A stretch of 64,000 bases of DNA from Cohnella sp. GbtcB17 (lineage in GTDB: Bacteria > Bacillota > Bacilli > Paenibacillales > Paenibacillaceae): contig NZ_JAGXJW010000022.1 in assembly GCF_019091135.1 (NCBI RefSeq), forward strand, positions 1 through 64,000, read 5' to 3'. Numbering within the stretch: the stretch's first letter is position 1; every line of letters begins with the position of its first letter. The notes below the pieces were generated by a model, which searched no databases, had not been told where the DNA came from, and saw nothing but the letters and a program-made list of their open reading frames with translations. Shown piece by piece: positions 18,469 to 25,527 of the stretch. Position numbers and translations under genes: made by a program.

Positions 18469-18497
18469 ATTATAACACAGAACCGGAGTTCGTACAA
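18469..18497 (-). promoter_or_regulatory. lexA promoter
   Basis: On the minus strand, -35 TTGTAC (18497-18492) is spaced 17 bases from a perfect -10 TATAAT (18474-18469). A perfect-core LexA box fills the spacer and a second, weaker box covers the -35. Confidence 0.8.
18479..18492. promoter_or_regulatory. LexA box 1 (lexA promoter spacer)
   Basis: AGAACCGGAGTTCG has the perfect Firmicute core GAAC-N4-GTTC. It lies between the -10 and -35 of the lexA promoter, so binding would block transcription of lexA. Confidence 0.85.
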
Positions 18498-18504
18498 ACA
18501 TTCG
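18491..18504. promoter_or_regulatory. LexA box 2, degenerate (lexA -35)
   Basis: CGTACAAACATTCG matches CGAAC-N4-GTTCG at eight of ten fixed positions. It overlaps the lexA -35 hexamer and touches box 1, which suggests cooperative or tandem occupancy. Confidence 0.5.
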
Positions 18505-18511
18505 TTCTGAG

Positions 18512-18525
18512 AGAACTTGTGTTCG
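18512..18525. promoter_or_regulatory. LexA box 3 (centre of the lexA-yneA region)
   Basis: AGAACTTGTGTTCG has a perfect GAAC-N4-GTTC core. It lies upstream of both divergent promoters, just before the yneA -35. Confidence 0.85.
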
Positions 18526-18533
18526 CAAAATGC

Positions 18534-18560
18534 TTGACTCAAACATATGTTCGTGATAAT
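18534..18560 (+). promoter_or_regulatory. yneA promoter
   Basis: TTGACT (18534-18539) is followed after 15 bases by GATAAT (18555-18560). The spacer is short, but both hexamers are close to consensus and a LexA box occupies the spacer. Confidence 0.6.
18540..18553. promoter_or_regulatory. LexA box 4 (yneA promoter spacer)
   Basis: CAAACATATGTTCG differs from the ideal palindrome CGAACATATGTTCG at one base. It sits inside the yneA promoter spacer and should repress yneA. Confidence 0.85.
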
Positions 18561-18568
18561 CTCATATC

Positions 18569-18582
18569 AGAACAAACGTTTG
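18569..18582. promoter_or_regulatory. LexA box 5, degenerate (yneA leader)
   Basis: AGAACAAACGTTTG matches the GAAC-N4-GTTC core at seven of eight positions. It lies just downstream of the yneA -10, where it could act as a roadblock. Confidence 0.6.
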
Positions 18583-18593
18583 GGGTGGATGAC

Positions 18594-19043
18594 ATGGTAC
18601 AAGTACAACTTCTCGGTTCGGAATCGCTGAAGTCGAATGAATTTACATATATGAATCGGAAGAGAGGGACGGGGAGAGACGTTCTCTCCGACTCACGAGT
18701 CAAGCGCGCGGGATTGTCGCGCTTGGTCGATACGTTCGCTTCCGTCAAAGGGCTGCGACTGATTTTGATCCCGCTCGTCGCGCTGATGATTTACGCCGGA
18801 CTGTCTATGATGAGCGCATCCGCCGAGCCTCAATCAGTCAATCCCGCCGCGAAGTCCGAATCGACCGTGACGGTCGACGCGGGAGACACGCTTTGGTCGA
18901 TTGCCGAAGCAGCCAAGCCTGCCGGCATGAAGACGGTAGCCGCCGTTCACTTGATTATGAAGCGCAACGGTTTAACTTCTTCCGCCATCGCCTCCGGTCA
19001 ACGCTTGGTGCTTCCGGCCAAGCTGTCCGCTTCCCATGGATGA
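18594..19043 (+). CDS. yneA: SOS cell division inhibitor YneA (LysM protein)
   Basis: YneA is the SOS-induced division inhibitor of Bacillales. The ATG at 18594 follows GGGGTGG with five bases spacing; longer in-frame starts run into the LexA boxes. This 149-residue protein has a cytoplasmic N-terminus of about 55 residues, one membrane segment (about 57-75), and an extracellular LysM domain (VDAGDTLWSIAEAA ... SGQRLVLPAK) at the C-terminus. It is longer than the B. subtilis protein because of the N-terminal extension. Its divergence from lexA and the LexA boxes in its promoter support the call strongly. No yneB recombinase follows, unlike B. subtilis. Confidence 0.9.
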   Translation: MVQVQLLGSESLKSNEFTYMNRKRGTGRDVLSDSRVKRAGLSRLVDTFASVKGLRLILIPLVALMIYAGLSMMSASAEPQSVNPAAKSESTVTVDAGDTLWSIAEAAKPAGMKTVAAVHLIMKRNGLTSSAIASGQRLVLPAKLSASHG

Positions 19044-19106
19044 GAATGCACGTTCTCGTTCGAATGAATCGCAATAATGACTGCGATTGAATATGCTATG
19101 TTGATC

Positions 19107-19130
19107 GGCCGATGCATATCGGCCTTTTTG
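19107..19130 (+). terminator. Intrinsic terminator after yneA
   Basis: A 7-bp perfect stem (GGCCGAT / ATCGGCC) with a four-base loop is followed by TTTTTG. It separates yneA from ynzC. Confidence 0.8.
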
Positions 19131-19143
19131 CTGTAGCCTCGCC

Positions 19144-19172
19144 TTGACAATCCCTTTGCGATATTGTCAAAT
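19144..19172 (+). promoter_or_regulatory. Promoter with operator-like palindrome upstream of ynzC
   Basis: A perfect inverted repeat TTGACAAT ... ATTGTCAA (arms at 19144-19151 and 19163-19170) contains a perfect -35 TTGACA in its left arm. Seventeen bases later, TCAAAT (19167-19172) overlaps the right arm as the -10. A dimeric repressor binding this palindrome would cover the whole promoter, but the repressor is unknown. Confidence 0.55.
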
Positions 19173-19200
19173 GAGAAGAGGCAACACGGGAGGTGACCCT

Positions 19201-19398
19201 ATGGAATTCGACAAGCTGATTGCTCGAATCAACGAGTTGGCACATAAACACAAGACGACCGGATTGACTGAAGAAGAAGCCGTTGAGCGGCAGAAGCTGC
19301 GTCAGGTATATTTGGACAACTTCAAGCGCAACTTCAGGCAGCAGCTCGATCAGATCGAATGGACGGACGAACCTCCGGCGGATACGATCAAGCATTAA
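19201..19398 (+). CDS. ynzC: YnzC family protein (DUF896)
   Basis: This is a 65-residue helical protein of the DUF896/YnzC family, conserved in Bacillales next to lexA-yneA. The sequence MEFDKLIARINELAHK, followed by TGLTEEEAVERQKLRQ and YLDNFKRNFRQQLDQI, is diagnostic. The ATG at 19201 follows GGGAGGTGA; an upstream in-frame ATG has no ribosome binding site and falls in the promoter. Family members have been reported as SOS-region genes of unknown function. It has its own promoter-like sequence here. Confidence 0.93.
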   Translation: MEFDKLIARINELAHKHKTTGLTEEEAVERQKLRQVYLDNFKRNFRQQLDQIEWTDEPPADTIKH

Positions 19399-19475
19399 GG
19401 CGAGGCGTTGCAGGCTCGAAAATTAATGTCCTTAAATTTTTTACCGGACGGTCTTATCCATGCGGCATCGGGGCA

Positions 19476-19497
19476 AAGCCGGCTTAACCGCCGGCTT
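19476..19497 (+). terminator. Hairpin after ynzC, weak terminator
   Basis: AAGCCGGC / GCCGGCTT forms an 8-bp perfect stem with a six-base loop. The following CGTCTATA is not a T run, so it may be an attenuator, RNA-stabilising hairpin or weak terminator. Confidence 0.45.
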
Positions 19498-19521
19498 CGT
19501 CTATACATAGGAGGGTATGCA

Positions 19522-20040
19522 GTGTCACGTTCATGGGAACGCGCCGTACAGCGCAATACGAAGGAAATCAACAAACGCCGCAAAAAAGAAGGCAAGCAAA
19601 GCTTGTCCGCGCCCGTGGCCCAGATCGACCGATTCAAGGGACGGAGCTTCATTATGCCGTTTACGCTCGTGCTGTTGATCGTGTTTTACATTCTGATGTT
19701 CCAGCCGTGGTCCGCGGACTTCAAGCAGAGCGCCGGCATGTTCTGGGCGACGGTCGGCTGTTATGTGCTCCTCGCCGTGTTCTATTTCCTGCGCAGGCCG
19801 TATTTGTCGGTCTCAAAGGACAGGTTGGAGACGCGCAAATTCGCTGGCTACAAGACGCTTAAGCCGCTCGAGGTGCGGAAAATCGTGCAGATGCCCGGTT
19901 ATATCGTCATCGAGCCGGTCAAGGGCGGCAACTGGGTATTTTCCAAGCTGATGAACCGGTACCCGCTGGACGCGATGTCCGCGCGGCTGAAGGAGTTTGC
20001 GAGCCAGCATCAGATCGAGTGGGAGACGCGCGCCAAATAA
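19522..20040 (+). CDS. Conserved two-transmembrane protein of unknown function
   Basis: I do not recognise this gene by name. The GTG at 19522 is preceded by GGAGGG with six bases spacing. The 172-residue protein has a basic N-terminus (RNTKEINKRRKKEGK), two membrane segments (about 54-72 and 82-100) and a cytoplasmic C-terminal part that looks like a small beta-rich PH-like domain (YLSVSKDRLETRKFAGYKTL, then IVQMPGYIVIEPVKGGNWVFSK). The C-terminus is a helix. A PH-like fold is only a guess from the strand pattern. It may be transcribed with ynzC upstream and the HAD gene 60 bases downstream. Confidence 0.75.
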   Translation: MSRSWERAVQRNTKEINKRRKKEGKQSLSAPVAQIDRFKGRSFIMPFTLVLLIVFYILMFQPWSADFKQSAGMFWATVGCYVLLAVFYFLRRPYLSVSKDRLETRKFAGYKTLKPLEVRKIVQMPGYIVIEPVKGGNWVFSKLMNRYPLDAMSARLKEFASQHQIEWETRAK

Positions 20041-20103
20041 GCGATACGACAACGGAACAACACGTTTTCGAACAACGATTGCGCACGGGAGAGATGGACG
20101 GGG

Positions 20104-20904
20104 ATGAAGATTCAAGCAATAATGTTCGATCTGGACGATACGCTGCTGTGGGACGATCGCAGCGTGAAGCAAGCTTTTGAAGCGACCTGCGAGCTGGCAT
20201 CGAAGGAAGCGGGCGTCGATCCGGTTGCGCTCGAAGAAGCGGTACGCCGCGAAGCGCGCGCGCTTTACGAGACGTACGAGACGTTTTCCTTTACGCAAAT
20301 GATCGGGATTAACCCGTTCGAAGGGCTATGGGGGAATTTTAAGGCCGGGGAGCATCCGATGTTCAGACGGATGGAAGCTATCGTGCCCGATTACAGACGC
20401 GAAGCCTGGACGCGCGGCCTCAAGGCGCTCGGTGTCGACGATCCGACGCTCGGCGCCAGGCTTGCGGAGGAATTTCCGGCCCATCGCCGGAAACTGCCGA
20501 TTGCGTATGAGGAGACGTTCGAAGTGCTGGACGCGCTCAAGGGCCATTACAAGCTTCTGCTATTAACGAACGGTTCGCCCGACTTGCAGGAGGAGAAGCT
20601 TGCGATGACGCCCGAGCTGATCCCTTACTTCGATGAGATCGTCATCTCCGGTCAGTTCGGAGAGGGCAAGCCGTCGCCGCGATTGTTCGCGCATGCGCTG
20701 GAGCGCCTCGGTCTTGAGGCGGGCGATTGCGTCATGGTCGGGGACAAGCTCACGACCGACATCAAAGGCGCCAACGGCGTCGGGATGATCTCGATCTGGA
20801 TCAACCGGCACGACGCCGTGCGCGGCGACGAGATCGTGCCGAGCTACGAGATCGCGAGCCTCGCCGAATTGGAGCCGCTGCTCAGCAAGCTGTCCGCGGA
20901 ATAA
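20104..20904 (+). CDS. HAD family hydrolase (YjjG/YfnB-like)
   Basis: A cytoplasmic haloacid-dehalogenase-fold phosphatase of 266 residues. Motif I is FDLDDTLLW (nucleophile and acid aspartates), motif II is LLLTNGSPD, the motif III lysine is in GEGKPSPRLF, and motif IV is VGDKLTTDIKGANG. The helical cap between motifs I and II is of the C1 type. Such proteins hydrolyse small phosphomonoesters such as nucleotides or sugar phosphates; the substrate cannot be predicted. It ends at a terminator shared with the convergent mtnD. Confidence 0.9.
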   Translation: MKIQAIMFDLDDTLLWDDRSVKQAFEATCELASKEAGVDPVALEEAVRREARALYETYETFSFTQMIGINPFEGLWGNFKAGEHPMFRRMEAIVPDYRREAWTRGLKALGVDDPTLGARLAEEFPAHRRKLPIAYEETFEVLDALKGHYKLLLLTNGSPDLQEEKLAMTPELIPYFDEIVISGQFGEGKPSPRLFAHALERLGLEAGDCVMVGDKLTTDIKGANGVGMISIWINRHDAVRGDEIVPSYEIASLAELEPLLSKLSAE

Positions 20905-20907
20905 CAA

Positions 20908-20948
20908 AAGCGCCATATCCCCGGGAATGGGATACGGCGCTTTTTTAT
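20908..20948. terminator. Bidirectional terminator between HAD gene and mtnD
   Basis: AAAGCGCC-TATCCC and GGGATA-GGCGCTTTTTT pair around a short loop with T/A runs at both ends. It serves both convergent genes. Confidence 0.85.
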
Positions 20949-20963
20949 TACGATAGAAACGAA

Positions 20964-21503
20964 TTACTTGACGAACGCAGGGTCCTCGTAAGGATGCGCG
21001 ATCCAGCCTTCGGTCTCGATGAACAGGCGGACGGCGACGACCTTCTTGGACTCGGTGAGCGTGAAGAAGTGAACGCTGCCTTCCGGTACGGAGATGACGT
21101 CGCCAGCGCTCAGGATGACGTCGAAGTATCCGGTCGCTTCGTCGCCGCGGATGATGAAAATGCCTTCGCCCGCCGTGATCGCCCGGACTTCGTCTTCGGT
21201 ATGCGTATGGATCTGCTCGAACTTCTTCAGCAGCTCTTCGATGTTCGGCGTGGATTCGGACAAGACGACGATGTCCCAGGTCTTGTAGCCGCGGCGGCCG
21301 GCCAGATCGCGAATCTCGGCGTCGAAGGTCGACAGAATCTCGGCTTTGTCCTCGGCGCTCAGGTCGAAGTTCTCTTGCAGGCGCTCGGGCAGCTTGGATG
21401 GATTCCAGTGCTCGTAAAGCACGCCTTGCTTGTCGAGAAAGGACCTGACGTTGTCTTCGCCTTCGATCAGTTCGTTCGTATTGCGGACGCGAACTTTTGC
21501 CAT
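20964..21503 (-). CDS. mtnD: Acireductone dioxygenase
   Basis: MtnD is a cupin dioxygenase of the methionine salvage pathway. It converts acireductone to the 2-keto acid precursor of methionine plus formate (Fe form), or to an off-pathway product (Ni form). The metal ligands are visible as His99, His101, Glu105 (HTHTEDEV) and His145 (PEGSVHFFTL). The length is 179 residues. No other mtn gene is in this window, but the gene is divergent from metH, which also makes methionine. It has a good promoter of its own. Confidence 0.93.
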   Translation of the reverse strand: MAKVRVRNTNELIEGEDNVRSFLDKQGVLYEHWNPSKLPERLQENFDLSAEDKAEILSTFDAEIRDLAGRRGYKTWDIVVLSESTPNIEELLKKFEQIHTHTEDEVRAITAGEGIFIIRGDEATGYFDVILSAGDVISVPEGSVHFFTLTESKKVVAVRLFIETEGWIAHPYEDPAFVK

Positions 21504-21551
21504 GTTCTTATTCCTTCTTTCCCACTATGAATTTAAGTATTTGTTGATTAA

Positions 21552-21580
21552 ATTATAATCGCTGCCACGCCTTTTGTCGA
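21552..21580 (-). promoter_or_regulatory. mtnD promoter
   Basis: On the minus strand, -35 TCGACA (21580-21575) is followed after 17 bases by a perfect -10 TATAAT (21557-21552). The mtnD start codon is about 50 bases downstream. The leader is too short for a SAM riboswitch. Confidence 0.75.
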
Positions 21581-21680
21581 CATATCCAACCTGATCTTTT
21601 CGTGAATAAAACATTCTGCTACTATAGAGGTTAATGATTTTACCCATGAAGTTACCCGGAAAAGGATGATACGTCTAAAT

Positions 21681-24600
21681 ATGACTTTAACCGATACGAA
21701 AGCCCCTTTGCAAGAGCAGCTGAAGAAGCGGATTCTTATTCTCGACGGCGCGATGGGCACGATGATCCAGCAGGCGAACCTGACGGCGGAAGATTTCGGA
21801 GGCGAGGAGCTCGAGGGCTGCAACGAAATGCTAGTGCTGACCCGTCCCGACGTCATTCGCGGCATTCACGAGCAGTATCTCGCGGCGGGATCCGACATCA
21901 TCGAGACGAATACGTTCGGCTCGACGTCCGTCGTGCTGGCGGAGTACGACATTCCCGAAAAGGCGCGGGAGATCAATCTGGCCGCGGCGAGGCTCGCCCG
22001 TGAAGCCTGCGATAAATACTCGACGCCGGACAAGCCGCGTTATGCGGCCGGCGCGCTGGGTCCGACGACCAAGACGCTGTCGGTGACGGGCGGCGTGACG
22101 TTCGATCAGCTTGTCGAGGATTACCGCGAGCAGGTCGTCGCGCTTATGGAAGGCGGCGTGGACGCCATTCTGATCGAGACGTGTCAGGATACGCTTAACG
22201 TCAAAGCGGCGAGCATCGGCGTCCGGGCGGCTTTCGAGCGGATGGGACGGACGCTGCCGATCATGATCAGCGGCACGATCGAGCCGATGGGCACGACGCT
22301 GGCCGGCCAGAACATCGAATCGTTTTACGTATCGCTGGAGCACTTGAACCCGGTATCGTTCGGACTGAACTGCGCGACCGGTCCCGAGTTCATGCGGGAT
22401 CATATCCGTACGCTGTCCGCGATCGCGAAGTCCGGGGTGAGCTGCTATCCGAATGCCGGTTTGCCGGACGAGAACGGACATTATCACGAATCGCCAGAAT
22501 CGCTCGCGCGCAAGCTGCGCGCCTTTGCCGAGCAGGGCTGGATCAACATTGCGGGCGGCTGCTGCGGCACGACGCCGGCTCATATCAAGGCGATCGCGGA
22601 AGCGATGGCCGACGTCGCGCCGCGTGTACAGGAAGGCGAGCATCCGCCTGCGGTATCCGGCATCGAGACGGTATATATCGAGAGCGAAAACCGGCCTTAT
22701 ATGGTAGGCGAACGCACGAACGTGCTCGGCTCCCGCAAGTTTAAGCGGCTCATCGCGGAGGGCAAGTACGAGGAGGCGTCCGAGATCGCGCGCGCCCAGG
22801 TCAAGAGCGGCGCCCATGTCATCGACGTCTGCCTCCAGGATCCCGATCGCGACGAGACGGAGGACATGAAGAAATTTCTCGATTTCGTCACGAAAAAGGT
22901 CAAGGCGCCGCTCATGGTAGACACGACCGATCCGGCCGTCATCGACATGTCGCTGAAGTATATCCAGGGAAAGACATTAATTAACTCCATTAATCTTGAG
23001 GACGGCGAGGAGAAATTCGAAAAGGTCGTGCCGATTCTGCACAAATACGGCGCGGCCGTCGTCGTCGGCACCATCGACGAGCGCGGACAGGCGATCACCC
23101 GGGAAGACAAGCTCGAGGTGGCGGTCCGTTCACACGACCTGCTGGTGAACAAGTACGGTTTGCAGGCCGAGGATCTCATTTTCGACGCGCTCGTTTTTCC
23201 CGTCGGGACCGGCGACGAGCAGTATATCGGCTCCGCCAAGGAGACGATCGAAGGCATCCGGCTCATCAAGGAACGTCTGCCGAAGTGCCAGACGATCCTC
23301 GGCGTCAGTAACATCTCGTTCGGTCTTCCCGAAGCGGGCCGCGAGGTGCTGAACTCCGTGTTTCTTTACGAGTGCACGAAGGCCGGGCTCGACTACGCGA
23401 TCGTCAACACGGAAAAGCTCGAGCGCTACGCGTCCATCCCCGAGCATGAACGCCGTCTCGCCGAGGAGCTGCTCTACAACACGAACGACGAGACGCTTGC
23501 CGAATTCGTCGCCGCTTTCCGGGACAAGAAGGTGGAGAAAAAGGTCAAGGCCGAAAACTTGCCGCTTGAGGAGCGTCTCGCCGGCTATGTCGTCGAAGGC
23601 AGCAAGGAAGGCCTGCACGCCGATCTCGACGAAGCGCTGACGAAGTACGCGCCGCTCGACATCATCAACGGTCCGCTTATGGCGGGCATGTCCGAGGTCG
23701 GCCGCCTGTTCAACAACAACGAGCTGATCGTCGCCGAGGTGCTGCAGAGCGCGGAGGTCATGAAGGCGTCGGTGGCGCATCTGGAGCCGCACATGGAAAA
23801 AGCCGATTCCGCCGTAAAGGGCAAGATCATGCTCGCGACGGTCAAGGGCGACGTCCACGATATCGGCAAAAACCTCGTCGAGATCATTCTCTCGAACAAC
23901 GGCTACAAGATCGTGAACCTTGGCATCAAGGTGCCGCCGGATCAGCTGATCGCCGCCTACCGCGAGGAGAAGCCGGACGCCATCGGACTGTCGGGCCTGC
24001 TCGTCAAGAGCGCGCAGCAGATGGTGCTGACCGCGCAGGACTTGAAGAGCGCCGGCATCGACGCCCCGATTCTCGTCGGCGGCGCCGCGCTCACGCGCAA
24101 GTTCACGAAGACGCGGATCGCGCCCGAATACGACGGCGTCGTGCTGTACGCCAAGGACGCGATGGACGGTCTCGACATCGCCAACAAGCTGAGTGATCCT
24201 GCGCAGCGCGCCGCGATCGAGCAGGAGCACCGTACTGCGCTCGCTACGCTCGAGCGTGAGGAGGAAAAGCCTGCGATGCCAGCGCCGACGCGCGCCCGCA
24301 GCGCCAGCGTGTCGCCGGACGCGCCCGTTTTCGCGCCGCCGGACTACGATCGCCACGTGCTGCGCGATTATCCGCTCGCGCATGTGCTGCCTTACGTGAA
24401 CCTGCAGATGCTGATGGGTCACCATCTCGGTCTTAAAGGCAACGTAGAGGAGCTGCTCAAGGCAGGGGACGAGCGCACGACGCAGCTGAAGGAGACGATC
24501 GACGGCATTATGGCCGACGCGCAGACGAACGGCTGGCTGAAGCCGCAGGCGATGTACCGCTTTTTCCCGGCGCAGGGAGACGGCAACGACATTTTGATTT

Positions 24601-25130
24601 ACGATCCGGCCGACCGCAAGACCGTGATTAAGAAGTTCACGTTTCCGCGGCAGGCGGTGGAGCCGTTCCTGTGCCTGGCGGACTTTCTGAAGCCCGTGGA
24701 CAGCGGCGTCATGGATACGGTAGGCTTCCTCGTCGTGACGGCGGGCAACGGTACGCGCGAGCAGGCGGAGAAGTGGAAGGAGAGCGGCGACTACCTGCGC
24801 TCGCATGCGCTGCTCGCGACCGCGCTCGAGGTGGCGGAAGGCATGGCGGAGCGGGTGCACCAGATCATGCGCGACAACTGGGGCTTCCCGGACCCGGCCG
24901 ACATGACGATGAAGCAGCGGTTCGGCGCCAGGTACCAGGGCATCCGCGTGTCGTTCGGCTATCCGGCTTGTCCGGATCTTGAAGACCAGGGACCGCTGTT
25001 CGAGCTGATGAAGCCGGAGGACATTGGCGTTCAGCTGACGGAAGGCTTCATGATGGAGCCGGAAGCGTCGGTGTCCGCAATGGTGTTCGCGCATCCGGAC
25101 GCCAGGTATTTTAACGTAGACAAGGCGTGA
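21681..25130 (+). CDS. metH: Cobalamin-dependent methionine synthase
   Basis: MetH transfers a methyl group from methyltetrahydrofolate to homocysteine through cob(I)alamin. All four modules are present. The homocysteine-binding barrel has zinc ligands Cys294-Cys295 in GGCCGTTP and an earlier Cys in GLNCATGP. The pterin-binding barrel begins near VGERTNVLGSRKF. The cobalamin domain has its axial His726 in GDVHDIGKN, and the SAM-dependent reactivation domain is C-terminal. I prefer ATG 21681 to the ATG at 21666, which overlaps the AAAGGATG ribosome binding site. About 1,149 residues is the usual length. A Pro/Ala-rich linker precedes the activation domain. No riboswitch is visible upstream. 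Confidence 0.96.
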   Translation: MTLTDTKAPLQEQLKKRILILDGAMGTMIQQANLTAEDFGGEELEGCNEMLVLTRPDVIRGIHEQYLAAGSDIIETNTFGSTSVVLAEYDIPEKAREINLAAARLAREACDKYSTPDKPRYAAGALGPTTKTLSVTGGVTFDQLVEDYREQVVALMEGGVDAILIETCQDTLNVKAASIGVRAAFERMGRTLPIMISGTIEPMGTTLAGQNIESFYVSLEHLNPVSFGLNCATGPEFMRDHIRTLSAIAKSGVSCYPNAGLPDENGHYHESPESLARKLRAFAEQGWINIAGGCCGTTPAHIKAIAEAMADVAPRVQEGEHPPAVSGIETVYIESENRPYMVGERTNVLGSRKFKRLIAEGKYEEASEIARAQVKSGAHVIDVCLQDPDRDETEDMKKFLDFVTKKVKAPLMVDTTDPAVIDMSLKYIQGKTLINSINLEDGEEKFEKVVPILHKYGAAVVVGTIDERGQAITREDKLEVAVRSHDLLVNKYGLQAEDLIFDALVFPVGTGDEQYIGSAKETIEGIRLIKERLPKCQTILGVSNISFGLPEAGREVLNSVFLYECTKAGLDYAIVNTEKLERYASIPEHERRLAEELLYNTNDETLAEFVAAFRDKKVEKKVKAENLPLEERLAGYVVEGSKEGLHADLDEALTKYAPLDIINGPLMAGMSEVGRLFNNNELIVAEVLQSAEVMKASVAHLEPHMEKADSAVKGKIMLATVKGDVHDIGKNLVEIILSNNGYKIVNLGIKVPPDQLIAAYREEKPDAIGLSGLLVKSAQQMVLTAQDLKSAGIDAPILVGGAALTRKFTKTRIAPEYDGVVLYAKDAMDGLDIANKLSDPAQRAAIEQEHRTALATLEREEEKPAMPAPTRARSASVSPDAPVFAPPDYDRHVLRDYPLAHVLPYVNLQMLMGHHLGLKGNVEELLKAGDERTTQLKETIDGIMADAQTNGWLKPQAMYRFFPAQGDGNDILIYDPADRKTVIKKFTFPRQAVEPFLCLADFLKPVDSGVMDTVGFLVVTAGNGTREQAEKWKESGDYLRSHALLATALEVAEGMAERVHQIMRDNWGFPDPADMTMKQRFGARYQGIRVSFGYPACPDLEDQGPLFELMKPEDIGVQLTEGFMMEPEASVSAMVFAHPDARYFNVDKA

Positions 25131-25160
25131 GGAATTACTAAAGATACAGGCTACACAGAA

Positions 25161-25200
25161 GGCCGTCCTTTCGCGCAAGCGACCGGGCGGCTTTTTGCCG
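25161..25200 (+). terminator. Probable terminator after metH
   Basis: GGCCGTCC...CGC and GCG...GGGCGGC form an imperfect stem around GCAA, followed by TTTTTG. Together they mark the end of metH transcription. Confidence 0.6.
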
Positions 25201-25213
25201 CGCCCGCAAAGAA

Positions 25214-25237
25214 GGGAAATGAAGATGATCATTTCCC
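25214..25237. repeat. Inverted repeat in the metH-mrfA gap
   Basis: GGGAAATGA / TCATTTCCC is a 9-bp perfect inverted repeat with a six-base loop. There is no T run on the plus strand; TTCTTTG follows on the minus strand. It could be an operator, a weak minus-strand terminator or a leftover of an older arrangement. Confidence 0.4.
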
Positions 25238-25440
25238 CGGAAAGCGCAGGATGCGACACCGAGTAACGCCAATCGCCCGTCAGATCGCTTGTTTTTCGAC
25301 CGGTCTCAGCGGTTAGTGCTTTCATTCGACACTGTTATTGCAATTGCGCGACAATTCAAACAAATGAACGCTTTTTTTATCGCTGTCGTCATTTCCCATC
25401 GCGCGAGAGCGGACAAGTTATTTACGCATCGCCGATCATT
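25238..25440. other. Intergenic stretch without a recognisable gene
   Basis: About 200 bases between the metH terminator and the next hairpin. Composition shifts from GC-rich to AT-richer at about 25310. The short open frames here lack ribosome binding sites. I see no RNA gene or repeat in it. Confidence 0.5.
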
Positions 25441-25471
25441 AATAACCTCGCGAACGCGGGTTATTTTTTTA
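25441..25471 (+). terminator. Strong terminator-like hairpin in front of mrfA
   Basis: AATAACC-T-CGCG-AA-CGCG-GGTTATT forms a long stem with one bulged T, followed by TTTTTTT. No gene immediately precedes it, so it either insulates mrfA from metH readthrough or acts as an attenuator in a longer mrfA leader. Confidence 0.8.
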
Positions 25472-25486
25472 CCCCCGCTAGTAAAG

Positions 25487-25500
25487 CGAACGGATATTCG
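25487..25500. promoter_or_regulatory. LexA-box-like palindrome upstream of mrfA
   Basis: CGAACGGATATTCG matches the Firmicute LexA box CGAAC-N4-GTTCG at nine of ten fixed positions. It is centred in a wider palindrome AGCGAA-N6-TTCGCT (25485-25502), 27 bases before the mrfA start. It predicts control of mrfAB by DNA damage. Confidence 0.6.
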
Positions 25501-25527
25501 CTAAACTTGTTGAAGGGAGTGAACGGT

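Noticed and set aside
21504..21680. SAM riboswitch or T-box upstream of metH/mtnD
   Set aside because: The intergenic region is only 177 bases and divided by divergent promoters. I see neither the conserved SAM-box core nor a terminator in it.
25289..25504. Small protein in the metH-mrfA gap
   Set aside because: No ribosome binding site, and the frame runs through a strong terminator hairpin and the LexA-like palindrome.
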